This document shows, one piece after another, positions 1 through 6,006 of a stretch of DNA of 9,361 nt (within the stretch, counting starts at the first letter, position 1; each line of letters opens with the position of its first letter). This stretch comes from an uncultured Lachnospiraceae bacterium. GTDB lineage: Bacteria; Bacillota; Clostridia; Lachnospirales; Lachnospiraceae. The notes beneath the pieces were generated by a model, which saw only the letters and a list, made by a program, of their open reading frames with translations, had not been told where the DNA came from and ran no database searches. The stretch spans positions 1-9,361 of the forward strand of contig CAJUHN010000157.1 of assembly GCA_910585935.1 (NCBI GenBank). The letters are read 5' to 3'. Both the position numbers and the translations under genes were made by a program.

Positions 1-144
1 GCGAAGCCGCGCTTTCGCTCCGTTCCAGACGTAATGGTACTAAATTCGCAGCCCCTTACAGAACTGCTTATTAAGTACCAACGTCTTCCAAGGGGCTTCT
101 TTTGGAATACTTCCTTCCCTCTGCTAGTTTATCGGCTATTCTAG
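1..144 (+). repeat. Palindromic repeat, copy A (left arm cut by window edge)
   Basis: First of five clear copies of a GC-rich palindromic repeat. The outer left arm is missing because the window starts inside it. The right arm TGGAATACTTCCTT is at 103-116. The central hairpin is intact: AGACGT 27-32 with ACGTCT 81-86, TGGTACT 35-41 with AGTACCA 74-80, AAT 43-45 with ATT 70-72, GCAG 48-51 with CTGC 64-67, and a 12-nt tip. A tail at about 119-144 (gctagtttatcggctattct) matches the tail after copy B, so the unit extends beyond the palindrome. No reading frame is preserved. A non-autonomous mobile or structural element is the likeliest reading. Whether it acts as DNA or RNA cannot be told. Confidence 0.85.
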
Positions 145-261
145 GTAAATTTAAAAATAAGTAGTACAGACTTCTTATAAAAGTGGGGAAAACCTAACTT
201 CCAAGGTAAACCGTCAAATGAGTCAAATCGGATATTCGCAATCCGCTTCGCTACTTGCTCA

Positions 262-384
262 TAACCTCATAGCTGCTATCGCAGCTTTTCCGTGGGAGTC
301 TGCACTCCCACGGAAACAAGGAAGTCCCAACCCACCGCTTTCGCCTTGGCGGCTTAGAAGCGGGGGACTTCCTTGATGAGGTTA
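262..384. repeat. Multi-branched perfect-stem structure (cloverleaf-like)
   Basis: A 123-bp stretch closes on itself. An outer stem TAACCTCAT (262-270) pairs with ATGAGGTTA (376-384). Inside are three hairpins placed end to end: AGCTGC/GCAGCT (271-276/281-286, 4-nt loop), a 13-bp perfect stem TTTCCGTGGGAGT (287-299/304-316, loop CTGC), and a 12-bp perfect stem CAAGGAAGTCCC (317-328/364-375) carrying an inner CCGCTT/AAGCGG (335-340/358-363). No spacer is left between the hairpins. On the minus strand the third hairpin resembles the right-end/guide-scaffold hairpins of IS200/IS605 TnpB elements; this is an impression from memory and was not tested. It lies 14 bp from repeat copy B and shares AAGGAAGT with it. 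It does not look coding. Confidence 0.75.
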
Positions 385-397
385 AATGGGGCGCTAC

Positions 398-558
398 GGC
401 AAGGAAGTATTCCAGCGAAGCCGCGCTTTCGCTCCGTTCCAGACGTAGCGGTACTAAGCGCACAGCCCTTTTAGGGCTGTTTGCTAAGTGCCGACGTCTT
501 CCAAGGGGCTTCTTTTGGAATACTTCCTTGCCTCCGCTAATTTGTTGGCTGTTCTACT
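398..558 (+). repeat. Palindromic repeat, copy B (complete)
   Basis: This is the best complete copy. The outer arms form a perfect 17-bp stem, GGCAAGGAAGTATTCCA (398-414) with TGGAATACTTCCTTGCC (516-532). Further in, GAAGCC (417-422) can pair with GGCTTC (507-512), AGACGT (441-446) with ACGTCT (494-499), CGGTACT (449-455) with AGTGCCG (487-493, one G-T), AGC (457-459) with GCT (483-485), and ACAGCCCT (462-469) with AGGGCTGT (473-480). An alternative side hairpin AGCGAAGC/GCTTTCGCT (414-421/425-433) competes with the GAAGCC pairing. The tail to about 558 matches the tail of copy A. Confidence 0.9.
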
Positions 559-620
559 TTTGGAAAAGCGAATATTATGATAAGCTATGAAATTTAAGTG
601 GGAAGGTATGTAAAAGCAAT

Positions 621-692
621 TTAAGTGCAGATGTTTTTCAAGAGGCTTTTTTGGGGATAGTTTCTTGCGATAAGCTCGTTTTTTGCTTTTCT
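621..692 (+). repeat. Decayed right half of the palindromic repeat
   Basis: The sequence from ttaagtgcagatg to ttgcttttct aligns base for base, with scattered substitutions, to the right arm plus tail of copy B (ctaagtgccgacg to ggctgttct). G and C positions are often replaced by A or T, as expected of an old copy drifting in an AT-rich genome. No left arm is recognisable upstream. Confidence 0.6.
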
Positions 693-744
693 ATGAATAA
701 TAGTATTGTATTATGATTGATGAAGGAAAATTGTATTAAAACTT

Positions 745-880
745 CAATTAGTCTTTTGGTAGATTCAGCTAAAATCTATATTTTTATGTCAACTAAAAGT
801 AAAGATTTAGTATGTTCAAATTTCCAAATTAGTTTACATAAAATCGCGTTGATCCGATGATTTTTTCAAAAGACTAATTG
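745..880. repeat. 136-bp unit bounded by 14-bp perfect inverted repeats
   Basis: CAATTAGTCTTTTG at 745-758 is exactly inverted as CAAAAGACTAATTG at 867-880, enclosing 108 bp of AT-rich non-coding DNA. The size and termini fit a miniature inverted-repeat element. No target-site duplication is evident beside the repeats, and the inner sequence has no recognisable gene. The rest of 533-960 shows only the half repeat at 621-692. Confidence 0.55.
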
Positions 881-954
881 CAGTTCATATTCTTATAACC
901 AAACGATTCATAAAAGGCAAACCTCAGAAAATAAGATTATGAAAAGTTAGGAGA

Positions 955-1122
955 ACATTTTGACCAAAGGTTCGCGGCGGCAAAGAAGTATTCCAACGAA
1001 GCCGCGCTTTCGCTCCGTTCCAGACGTAATGGTACTAAATTCGCAGCCCCGCTTCTTGCGGAACTGCTTATTAAGTACCAACGTCTTCCAAGGGTCTGCC
1101 TAGACATAGTATCTATCAGGCG
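955..1122 (+). repeat. Palindromic repeat, copy C (altered right end)
   Basis: The core is 979-1094. TGGTACT (1030-1036) pairs with AGTACCA (1074-1080), AAT (1038-1040) with ATT (1070-1072), GCAG (1043-1046) with CTGC (1064-1067), and CCGC (1049-1052) with GCGG (1058-1061), giving a longer tip helix than in copy A. After 1094 the usual right arm is replaced by unrelated sequence containing TCTATCAGGCG (1112-1122). A 21-bp stretch upstream (955-975) recurs exactly, inverted, beside copy D. Confidence 0.85.
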
Positions 1123-1425
1123 TTACTTTCTTGGCGGTGGTGTAGGTATGTATTTGTTTCGATCTACATTTGTGTGAGAGAGTTTTAGATAATTTTTTGT
1201 GCTAGTTACCTAAAAGTTGGAATTTATGATAAGAGCTTTTTGTATTTTATCTTTTGCATAAGGAAAGAGTCTATTTTATGAGTATTCTCTAAATTTAATT
1301 AGTATAATAGGCTTATTTTCTAACAGACAAAAGGTCAATCCTCGTAATTGTAAGATAGCATTTCGTGAAATTATTGAGTGCAGATTGAAATATGGAAAAA
1401 AGAAATATTATTGAAGGTAGCTTAT
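1123..1425. other. Gene-free AT-rich stretch
   Basis: About 300 bp between repeat copies C and D. Short open stretches exist, for example about 1325-1411 on the plus strand, but they lack a ribosome binding site, a convincing start or a recognisable family signature. I see no RNA gene, promoter or further repeat here. It may be decayed coding DNA. Confidence 0.5.
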
Positions 1426-1603
1426 GGTAACAAAGTAGCTTGCGGCAAGGTGATATTCCAAAAGAAGCCCCTTGGAAGACGTTGGTACTTAATGAGTAGT
1501 CCTGTAAAGGGCTACGAATTTAGTACCACTACGTCTGGAACGGAGCGAGAGCGCGGCTTCGTTGGAAACATTTCTATCAGGTGCGAACCTTTGGTCAAAA
1601 TGT
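1426..1603 (-). repeat. Palindromic repeat, copy D (inverted)
   Basis: This copy lies in the opposite orientation, with its core at 1444-1570. The central hairpin carries GTAG (1496-1499) with CTAC (1512-1515) and CCT (1501-1503) with AGG (1508-1510), where copies A and C have GCAG/CTGC, so the helix is kept by paired changes. The tail at 1426-1443 matches the tails of A and B. On its outer side, 1583-1603 is the exact inverse of 955-975, and TCTATCAGG at 1573-1581 recurs at 1112-1120. It lies 41 bp downstream of the SDR stop codon, so it may also act as the 3' structure ending the minus-strand operon transcript. No conventional hairpin plus U-tract terminator is seen in between. Confidence 0.85.
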
Positions 1604-1644
1604 ATATTGATTTTTTTAAAATTTTACTCACTGTGAAGTTGTTT

Positions 1645-2385
1645 CTAAGTCCAAGCCCCATCTAGTGTTAAAACTTGACCATTCAAATAAGAGTGGTTAT
1701 TTGCTAATTGAAAGACAAGTTCTGCTACTTCTAAAGGCGTTCCAAAGCGACCAGCAGGAATTTCTTGAGTAAGAGCTTGTTTTTCTTCTGAGGAAAGGCA
1801 ATGATTCATCTGCGTTTCAATTACTCCACATGCAATAGCATTCACTTGAATATTGCTAGGTGCTAGTTCCTTTCCAAGTGCTTTTGTGAAACTGTTTATG
1901 CCCCCTTTAGAAGCAGAATATGCTACTTCACAAGAAGCTCCTACATTTCCCCAGATAGAGGAGATGTTGATAATTTTACCAGAATGTGCCTGAATCATAG
2001 AAGGGATCGCTAGGTGAGAACAATTCATGGTGGATAATAAATTGGTTTCTATAATGTGATGATAATTTTCATAAGACATATTTTGGAATAACTCAATTCC
2101 TGCGATACCAGCATTATTGACTAAAATAGAGATATTTCCTAATTCGCTTTGAATTTCAGAAAAAATCCGACAGGCTTCTTGATAATTTGATAGATCTCCA
2201 AAATATATGTCACAGACAGCCCCTAATTCTTCTAATTCTTTTTTGACTTGCTCTAATTCTTCTTTCTGATGGGCACAATTAATCGCTATATGAAACTTTG
2301 AGTGTTTAGATTGTGCAAAGCGAAGTGCGATGGCTCTTCCGATGCCACGGGAAGAACCTGTTACGAAAACAACAGGATAATTCAT
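1645..2385 (-). CDS. SDR-family NAD(P)-dependent oxidoreductase (FabG-like fold)
   Basis: A 246-aa classical short-chain dehydrogenase/reductase of normal family length. Visible signatures are the nucleotide-binding TGSSRGIG at residues 9-16, NNAG at 90-93, the structural Asn in ETNLL (N115), and the catalytic Ser-Tyr-Lys set S143, Y156 and K160 in the ISSIWG and YSASKGG motifs. The C-terminal LNGQVLTLDGAW is the usual dinucleotide-proximal end. It is cytosolic, with no signal peptide. The start follows a GGAG 7 bases upstream and lies 16 bp after the antiporter stop, so it is the last gene of the operon. The family oxidises alcohols or reduces ketones on many substrates. Its closeness to 3-oxoacyl-ACP reductase is one of fold only. 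The operon argues for a catabolic sugar or polyol oxidoreductase rather than fatty-acid synthesis, but the substrate is not readable. Confidence 0.9.
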   Translation of the reverse strand: MNYPVVFVTGSSRGIGRAIALRFAQSKHSKFHIAINCAHQKEELEQVKKELEELGAVCDIYFGDLSNYQEACRIFSEIQSELGNISILVNNAGIAGIELFQNMSYENYHHIIETNLLSTMNCSHLAIPSMIQAHSGKIINISSIWGNVGASCEVAYSASKGGINSFTKALGKELAPSNIQVNAIACGVIETQMNHCLSSEEKQALTQEIPAGRFGTPLEVAELVFQLANNHSYLNGQVLTLDGAWT

Positions 2386-2401
2386 AATAATTCTCCATTC
2401 T

Positions 2402-3619
2402 TTATTTAATAAAACGATTCCAACGAGGAAGGCTTATGATACAAGTAATTGCACCGATTAAGGCAATTATTGTCCAGAGTCCTATTGTGAATCCCCAACC
2501 TAGTTGTTCGGAAAATACAGCAAATCCATAGGAAGAAATAGCACTTCCGACATAGGTAAAAGTATTTAATAGCCCTGAAATTGTCGAAATCCGACCATAA
2601 TTATGAAAATGAATGGGAAGCCGACTGATCAGCAGCATATTGATACCATGCATACATCCTGTGATCAACATCATACAGAAAGCAGATATTGTAATACTTG
2701 TACTGTTGAAGAAGAATAGGATTAAACCAGCTAAAAAGGCAGTTGTAAATAATAGTATACTGGCTGTTATATCATTGTTGCATTTTTTTTGTAACCAAGA
2801 GGCTGCTGAAATGCTGAAGATGCTGAATAATGGCAAAAATACAGTTGTTAAAATGGATACGCTGGTTTGGAGGGCAAAATGTTCAGAAATAAAGGTTGGC
2901 ATCCAAGTTGTGATACCATCACGCAACATTCCTTGGCAAATAATAGCAAATATAATTGGTATAGATCCAGAAAGTAGTATAATAGACCATAGAGATTGTT
3001 GTGTTACTTTCTTTTGATAGTCCTCCGGATTTTTTGTAGCTTGTTGTTTGGTAATAGTATAGTGCGGTTCGGTGAATAACCAAATTAAGGAAACCGTAAT
3101 GCTTATGATAGCAGGAATAAAAAAGGACAGACGCCAGCCAGATAATATGATACACATTGGAACGAATAGATAGACAGAAATCGATCCAATAGAAGAGGCA
3201 ATGGCAACATATACACAAGCCTTTCGATAATAATTTTGACTTAAATTTTCTGCCATGATGCGCACAAGAGGAGGCCAAAGCATCGCCTGTGCTACACCGT
3301 TTATGCACCATAGGACAGTCATACTGATAGGACTGTGTAAAAAGGTTATTCCCATATTACATAGTGCAGTTGCGAGCAAACCGCCAAAAATAATTTTATG
3401 TGGTTTACATTTATCTCCCAAAAAACCACTTATTAACTGTCCAAGTCCATAGGTGATAAACATTCCTGTCATAGCAAAACTGCCCTGACTTTTAGTGATA
3501 TTCATATCTAATACAATTTCCGCCAGAGCTGCTGCATAATTGTGTCTTGTAATATAGCTAGTAAAATATACGATACAACATAAGGCGATCAATGTTTTTT
3601 CTCGTTTCAAATTATTCAT
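2402..3619 (-). CDS. Organophosphate:phosphate antiporter, OPA family of the MFS (GlpT/UhpT-like)
   Basis: A 405-aa integral membrane protein with about twelve hydrophobic segments, the usual length of the family. Features shared with GlpT are YITRHNYAAAL near the N-terminus (R25, matching the phosphate-binding Arg45 of GlpT), the loop GFLGDKCKP (65-73) between helices 2 and 3, GVAQAMLWPPLVR (108-120), and MLRDGITTWMPTF (231-243), whose R233 matches GlpT Arg269. With both phosphate-coordinating arginines kept, exchange of an organophosphate for inorganic phosphate across the plasma membrane is the likely activity. The ATG overlaps the stop of the upstream phosphoesterase as ATGA (3616-3619), so translation is probably coupled; no strong separate ribosome binding site is seen. 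Whether it carries glycerol phosphate, a hexose phosphate or another ester cannot be decided. Confidence 0.88.
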   Translation of the reverse strand: MNNLKREKTLIALCCIVYFTSYITRHNYAAALAEIVLDMNITKSQGSFAMTGMFITYGLGQLISGFLGDKCKPHKIIFGGLLATALCNMGITFLHSPISMTVLWCINGVAQAMLWPPLVRIMAENLSQNYYRKACVYVAIASSIGSISVYLFVPMCIILSGWRLSFFIPAIISITVSLIWLFTEPHYTITKQQATKNPEDYQKKVTQQSLWSIILLSGSIPIIFAIICQGMLRDGITTWMPTFISEHFALQTSVSILTTVFLPLFSIFSISAASWLQKKCNNDITASILLFTTAFLAGLILFFFNSTSITISAFCMMLITGCMHGINMLLISRLPIHFHNYGRISTISGLLNTFTYVGSAISSYGFAVFSEQLGWGFTIGLWTIIALIGAITCIISLPRWNRFIK

Positions 3620-4398
3620 AGAAAACTTTTACCATTCCAGTTCTGATTTTCTGGGATTCCTAAAATTTTAGTAATAGTTGGGGCGATATCTAGGATACTT
3701 ATTTGCGGAAGGATATGACCTGCAGGAAACTCTGCACCATGACAGATGAGTGGGATTGTCATATCTTCTTTTAGATCTGTACCATGTGTCCGGTCATGAC
3801 CGCCATGATCGGCAGTGATCAAAATGCGGTATTCTTTAGGAAGTATATTTATTATTTGCTCTATATTGTCAAAAGATTCTCTAATTGCAGAAAGATATTC
3901 TTCTCCCATCCAACCATATGTATGACCAATTCCATCTGGTAGCCCAATATAGTAAAACACAAAATCTGGATTTTCTTTAGGTAAATATTCAAATAATGCA
4001 TGTTTTGTTATTTGCAGAGTTTTATGAAGCCCTTCTTTATTATTTTGAGGTGATGCCATGCAACTAAAGCAAAGTGACCCCGGACGTGAGATATCACGCA
4101 GCTCTTCCCAATCATAAAACATGGCTGTTTTTCCGCCAAAATGACGAATTTGTTCAAATAGTCCATCTATGGGAGCTACCTGTGGAGTAAAGGTATTAGT
4201 AAGAACACCATGACGTGTAGGTTCTACACTCTGAAATAATGACATATGGCATGGTAAAGTAGCACTTGGCATAACTGTTTTAGCACAAAGAGTATAGCTG
4301 CTATTTTGTAACAGAGTTGAAATATAAGTATGTTCACATAAGGATAGGCTATCTGGACGCATTCCATCAACTAAAATTAAAATCACCTTTTTTTCCAT
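3616..4398 (-). CDS. Alkaline-phosphatase-superfamily phosphoesterase (NPP / type I phosphodiesterase-like)
   Basis: A 260-aa metal-dependent phosphoesterase. Two-metal active-site residues are visible in order: D11 in LILVDGMRPD, the nucleophile T47 in PSATLPCHMS, D155 and H159 in LPDGIGHTYG, then D197 and H198 in TADHGGHDRTHGTD, with H205 as the likely last ligand. The protein is shorter than eukaryotic NPPs but normal for the bacterial single-domain group. It starts directly with the first beta strand and has no signal peptide, so it acts in the cytoplasm on an imported compound. The ATG at 4398 follows GGAGGG, and those bases are also the last two codons of the upstream regulator. A longer reading from 4461 is possible but would overlap the regulator. 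Members cleave nucleotide, sugar-phosphate or phosphonoacetate-type substrates. Monoesterase, diesterase or phosphonate specificity is open. Confidence 0.87.
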   Translation of the reverse strand: MEKKVILILVDGMRPDSLSLCEHTYISTLLQNSSYTLCAKTVMPSATLPCHMSLFQSVEPTRHGVLTNTFTPQVAPIDGLFEQIRHFGGKTAMFYDWEELRDISRPGSLCFSCMASPQNNKEGLHKTLQITKHALFEYLPKENPDFVFYYIGLPDGIGHTYGWMGEEYLSAIRESFDNIEQIINILPKEYRILITADHGGHDRTHGTDLKEDMTIPLICHGAEFPAGHILPQISILDIAPTITKILGIPENQNWNGKSFL

Positions 4399-4402
4399 TT
4401 TA

Positions 4403-5170
4403 TTACCCTCCAATCGTAATAGATATACCTTTTTCTTCAATATTTTTTTTCTGAATCGCACTGATAGATTTATCAGTAGCTAACATAAATGTTGGTTTTA
4501 TTTCACAGATATGATAAGCTGCTACGGTATCTAACTTACTGCTGTCTGTGGCAATTATTATTTCATCTGAAATTTCAAGCAGTATTCTCTGTAATGGAAT
4601 GAGTAATGGTACATTGTCTGATAATCCATAGTGTAGGGAAAATGCTGTTGGACATAGAATACTTTTACAGACATGCAATTCTCTCAACATTTTTTCACTT
4701 TGATAGCCATAAAATGCTTTTTCACTTTTCAGATATTCACCGCCAATTTGTATGAGATGAAACATATCTTTTGATTCTAAAATTGAAAATATTTCTGATG
4801 AAGCGGTGATGACAGTCATACGTTGGAAAGATTCCCGTAACATGAGCGCAATCTCTTTCGCTGTACTTCCTGTATCAAGTGCGATGCAGTCATCTTCTTT
4901 TAAAAGATGAAAAACTGCTTTTGCTGTTTCCTGCTTTTTTTCCCTATTTTGTTTAAAACGCACATCTAAATCCACAAATTGTTTCATTTTATGCAAAGAT
5001 ACTGCACCACCATGCACTCGTTTTAGTAGTCCAAGGCTTTCTAACTGTTCTAAATCACGGCGAATTGTTTCGGTAGAAACGTGATATTGTTTGATTAACT
5101 TAGATGTTATCACTGTTTGTTGTTGTTCTAACTGTCGGACAATATCTGCCCTTCTTTCATCTGCTAACAT
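4403..5170 (-). CDS. DeoR-family transcriptional regulator
   Basis: A 255-aa regulator of typical DeoR size. The N-terminus MLADERRADIVRQLEQ leads into a winged helix-turn-helix whose recognition helix is in VSTETIRRDLEQLESLGLL (31-49), followed by the family signature RVHGGAV (51-57). The C-terminal domain is a DeoR sensor with DTGSTAKEIA (99-108) and ATDSSKLD (207-214), the kind of site that binds a phosphorylated sugar intermediate. I place the start at 5170, not at the upstream TTG at 5245, because that TTG is the -35 box of the promoter. GGAG lies 10 bases before the ATG. It is the first gene of the operon, 4 bp before the phosphoesterase, and probably represses its own operon until a phosphorylated substrate appears. 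That role is inferred from family and position. Confidence 0.9.
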   Translation of the reverse strand: MLADERRADIVRQLEQQQTVITSKLIKQYHVSTETIRRDLEQLESLGLLKRVHGGAVSLHKMKQFVDLDVRFKQNREKKQETAKAVFHLLKEDDCIALDTGSTAKEIALMLRESFQRMTVITASSEIFSILESKDMFHLIQIGGEYLKSEKAFYGYQSEKMLRELHVCKSILCPTAFSLHYGLSDNVPLLIPLQRILLEISDEIIIATDSSKLDTVAAYHICEIKPTFMLATDKSISAIQKKNIEEKGISITIGG

Positions 5171-5216
5171 ATCCACAAAACTCCAATCATTTGCAATAAA
5201 ATACAACATTTCCAAC

Positions 5217-5245
5217 AATATAACAGATTTATATTCTCCTGTCAA
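5217..5245 (-). promoter_or_regulatory. Sigma-A promoter of the DeoR-phosphoesterase-antiporter-SDR operon
   Basis: Read on the minus strand, TTGACA (5245-5240) is followed after exactly 17 bases by TATATT (5222-5217). This is a perfect -35 and a near-consensus -10. Transcription would begin near 5210, leaving a leader of about 40 nt before the ATG at 5170. No other promoter is visible inside the tightly packed operon. I found no clear palindromic operator or cre site beside it. Confidence 0.82.
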
Positions 5246-5430
5246 GTGTTATTAGAAAATAATTTTAGACCATAGCAAAAGTCAATAAAAAATCGTTATC
5301 ATACCAGTTATTTGGGAACTAAAAGGGGTACAAGAAAATATTTTAGTAAAGCTGTGTTTTGTTTTTTTATGGGTTGTTTTATTTTGGGAAGAGAGAGTTT
5401 TATGATAAGAATAGAATAAGATTATATGGA
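5246..5430. other. Intergenic region between divergent units
   Basis: AT-rich DNA between the operon promoter on the minus strand and the promoter of the small plus-strand gene. Apart from a weak 4-bp hairpin near 5303-5317 I see no terminator, riboswitch or gene here. The open frames crossing it have no ribosome binding site or family signature. Confidence 0.5.
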
Positions 5431-5461
5431 AGTAGATTTTTAAAATGAAATCTGCTATACT
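5431..5461 (+). promoter_or_regulatory. Extended -10 promoter overlapped by an inverted repeat
   Basis: TGCTATACT (5453-5461) is an extended -10 element (TGn plus TATACT). The -35 at 17-bp spacing is weak (TAGATT, 5433-5438). AGTAGATTT (5431-5439) and AAATCTGCT (5448-5456) form an inverted repeat with one mismatch that spans the -35 to -10 region, a natural place for a repressor or activator to bind. It would drive the 136-aa gene starting at 5556 with a leader of about 90 nt. The operator reading is inference. Confidence 0.5.
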
Positions 5462-5496
5462 ATGGTAAATATCAATAAGAAAGGCAGATAAGTCAG

Positions 5497-5520
5497 CTAC
5501 CCACCACCTAAAGGCAGTAG
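5497..5520. repeat. Hairpin-like motif, inverted partner of the one at 6007
   Basis: CTACCCACCACCTAAAGGCAGTAG is a degenerate hairpin (CTAC with GTAG, CC with GG around AAA; written here to define the site). Its middle part CCCACCACCTAAAGGCAG matches the reverse complement of the hairpin at 6007-6028 at most positions. It lies in the leader of the 136-aa gene, 35 bp before the start codon, so it could act on that mRNA or be the end of an old insertion. Confidence 0.45.
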
Positions 5521-5555
5521 TTTTCCGCTTACGACAAGCAAAAGGAGTTTTATTT

Positions 5556-5966
5556 ATGAAAGCAAGAAAATATTCACTAAGAAACATTCGTTATATCCAA
5601 TCTGCAAAACTGGTATATCTGGACGAAAATAATTTAGAAGAACAAGTTGATTTAAAAAAAAGTGCTGAGATTTATTATAATATACACTATAAACATATCA
5701 ATAAGAAGCCCCTACTTCCGCAAGTAGGAGAGTATATCACTGATATTTTATTAAGGAGAAAAAGGAAAAACAGATATGTTGGGGATAGATTTTGGAGTAT
5801 GAAGGAATGTTATATACGTTTGTATAATCAAGAAGGGGAAATAAAATTTATAGCCAAAATTTCTGGCGATGAGAATACAAGTGATTATTCAGAAGTTAGA
5901 ACACTTTATTGTAGTATTAGAAATGAAATTCAGAAACAGGGATATTGGCTTTTCGATGAAAATTAA
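5556..5966 (+). CDS. Hypothetical protein, 136 aa, unrecognised
   Basis: The reading frame has a strong ribosome binding site (AAAGGAG, 8 bases before the ATG) and its own extended -10 promoter, so it is very probably expressed. The protein is soluble, basic at the N-terminus (MKARKYSLRNIRYIQ) and charged throughout, with no signal peptide or membrane segment. The first half has a KRRK-like basic patch (LLRRKRKNRY, about 65-74). The second half alternates hydrophobic and polar residues (CYIRLYNQEGEIKFIAKISG, about 85-104), suggesting beta strands, before a helical stretch and the end YWLFDEN. I do not recognise the family. It is flanked by two related hairpins and sits next to insertion-sequence remnants, a position typical of accessory cargo such as small immunity or regulatory proteins. 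No function can be assigned. Confidence 0.8.
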   Translation: MKARKYSLRNIRYIQSAKLVYLDENNLEEQVDLKKSAEIYYNIHYKHINKKPLLPQVGEYITDILLRRKRKNRYVGDRFWSMKECYIRLYNQEGEIKFIAKISGDENTSDYSEVRTLYCSIRNEIQKQGYWLFDEN

Positions 5967-6006
5967 GTTTTTCAGAGGATAAATTTTGAAATGAGGATAC
6001 CACAAT

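Noticed and set aside
251..463. Minus-strand open frame of 70 codons
   Set aside because: It lies across the cloverleaf structure and repeat copy B; no ribosome binding site or protein family signature.
1..1603. CRISPR array
   Set aside because: The repeats are over 100 bp, irregularly spaced, in both orientations, and lack uniform spacers; no cas genes are present.
1604..1644. Rho-independent terminator for the minus-strand operon
   Set aside because: No GC-rich stem followed by a U-tract is found between the SDR stop and repeat copy D; only A/T runs.
1378..1665. Plus-strand open frame of 95 codons
   Set aside because: It begins at a non-ATG codon (GTG) without a ribosome binding site and reads straight through repeat copy D, so its sequence is dictated by the palindrome.
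1645..2385. Assigning the SDR as fabG of fatty-acid synthesis
   Set aside because: The fold motifs are shared by many SDRs, and the neighbours are phosphate-ester transport and hydrolysis genes, not fatty-acid genes.
5282..5587. Minus-strand open frame of 101 codons
   Set aside because: It covers the promoter, the leader and the start of the well-supported 136-aa gene on the other strand and has no ribosome binding site; low-complexity AT-rich translation.
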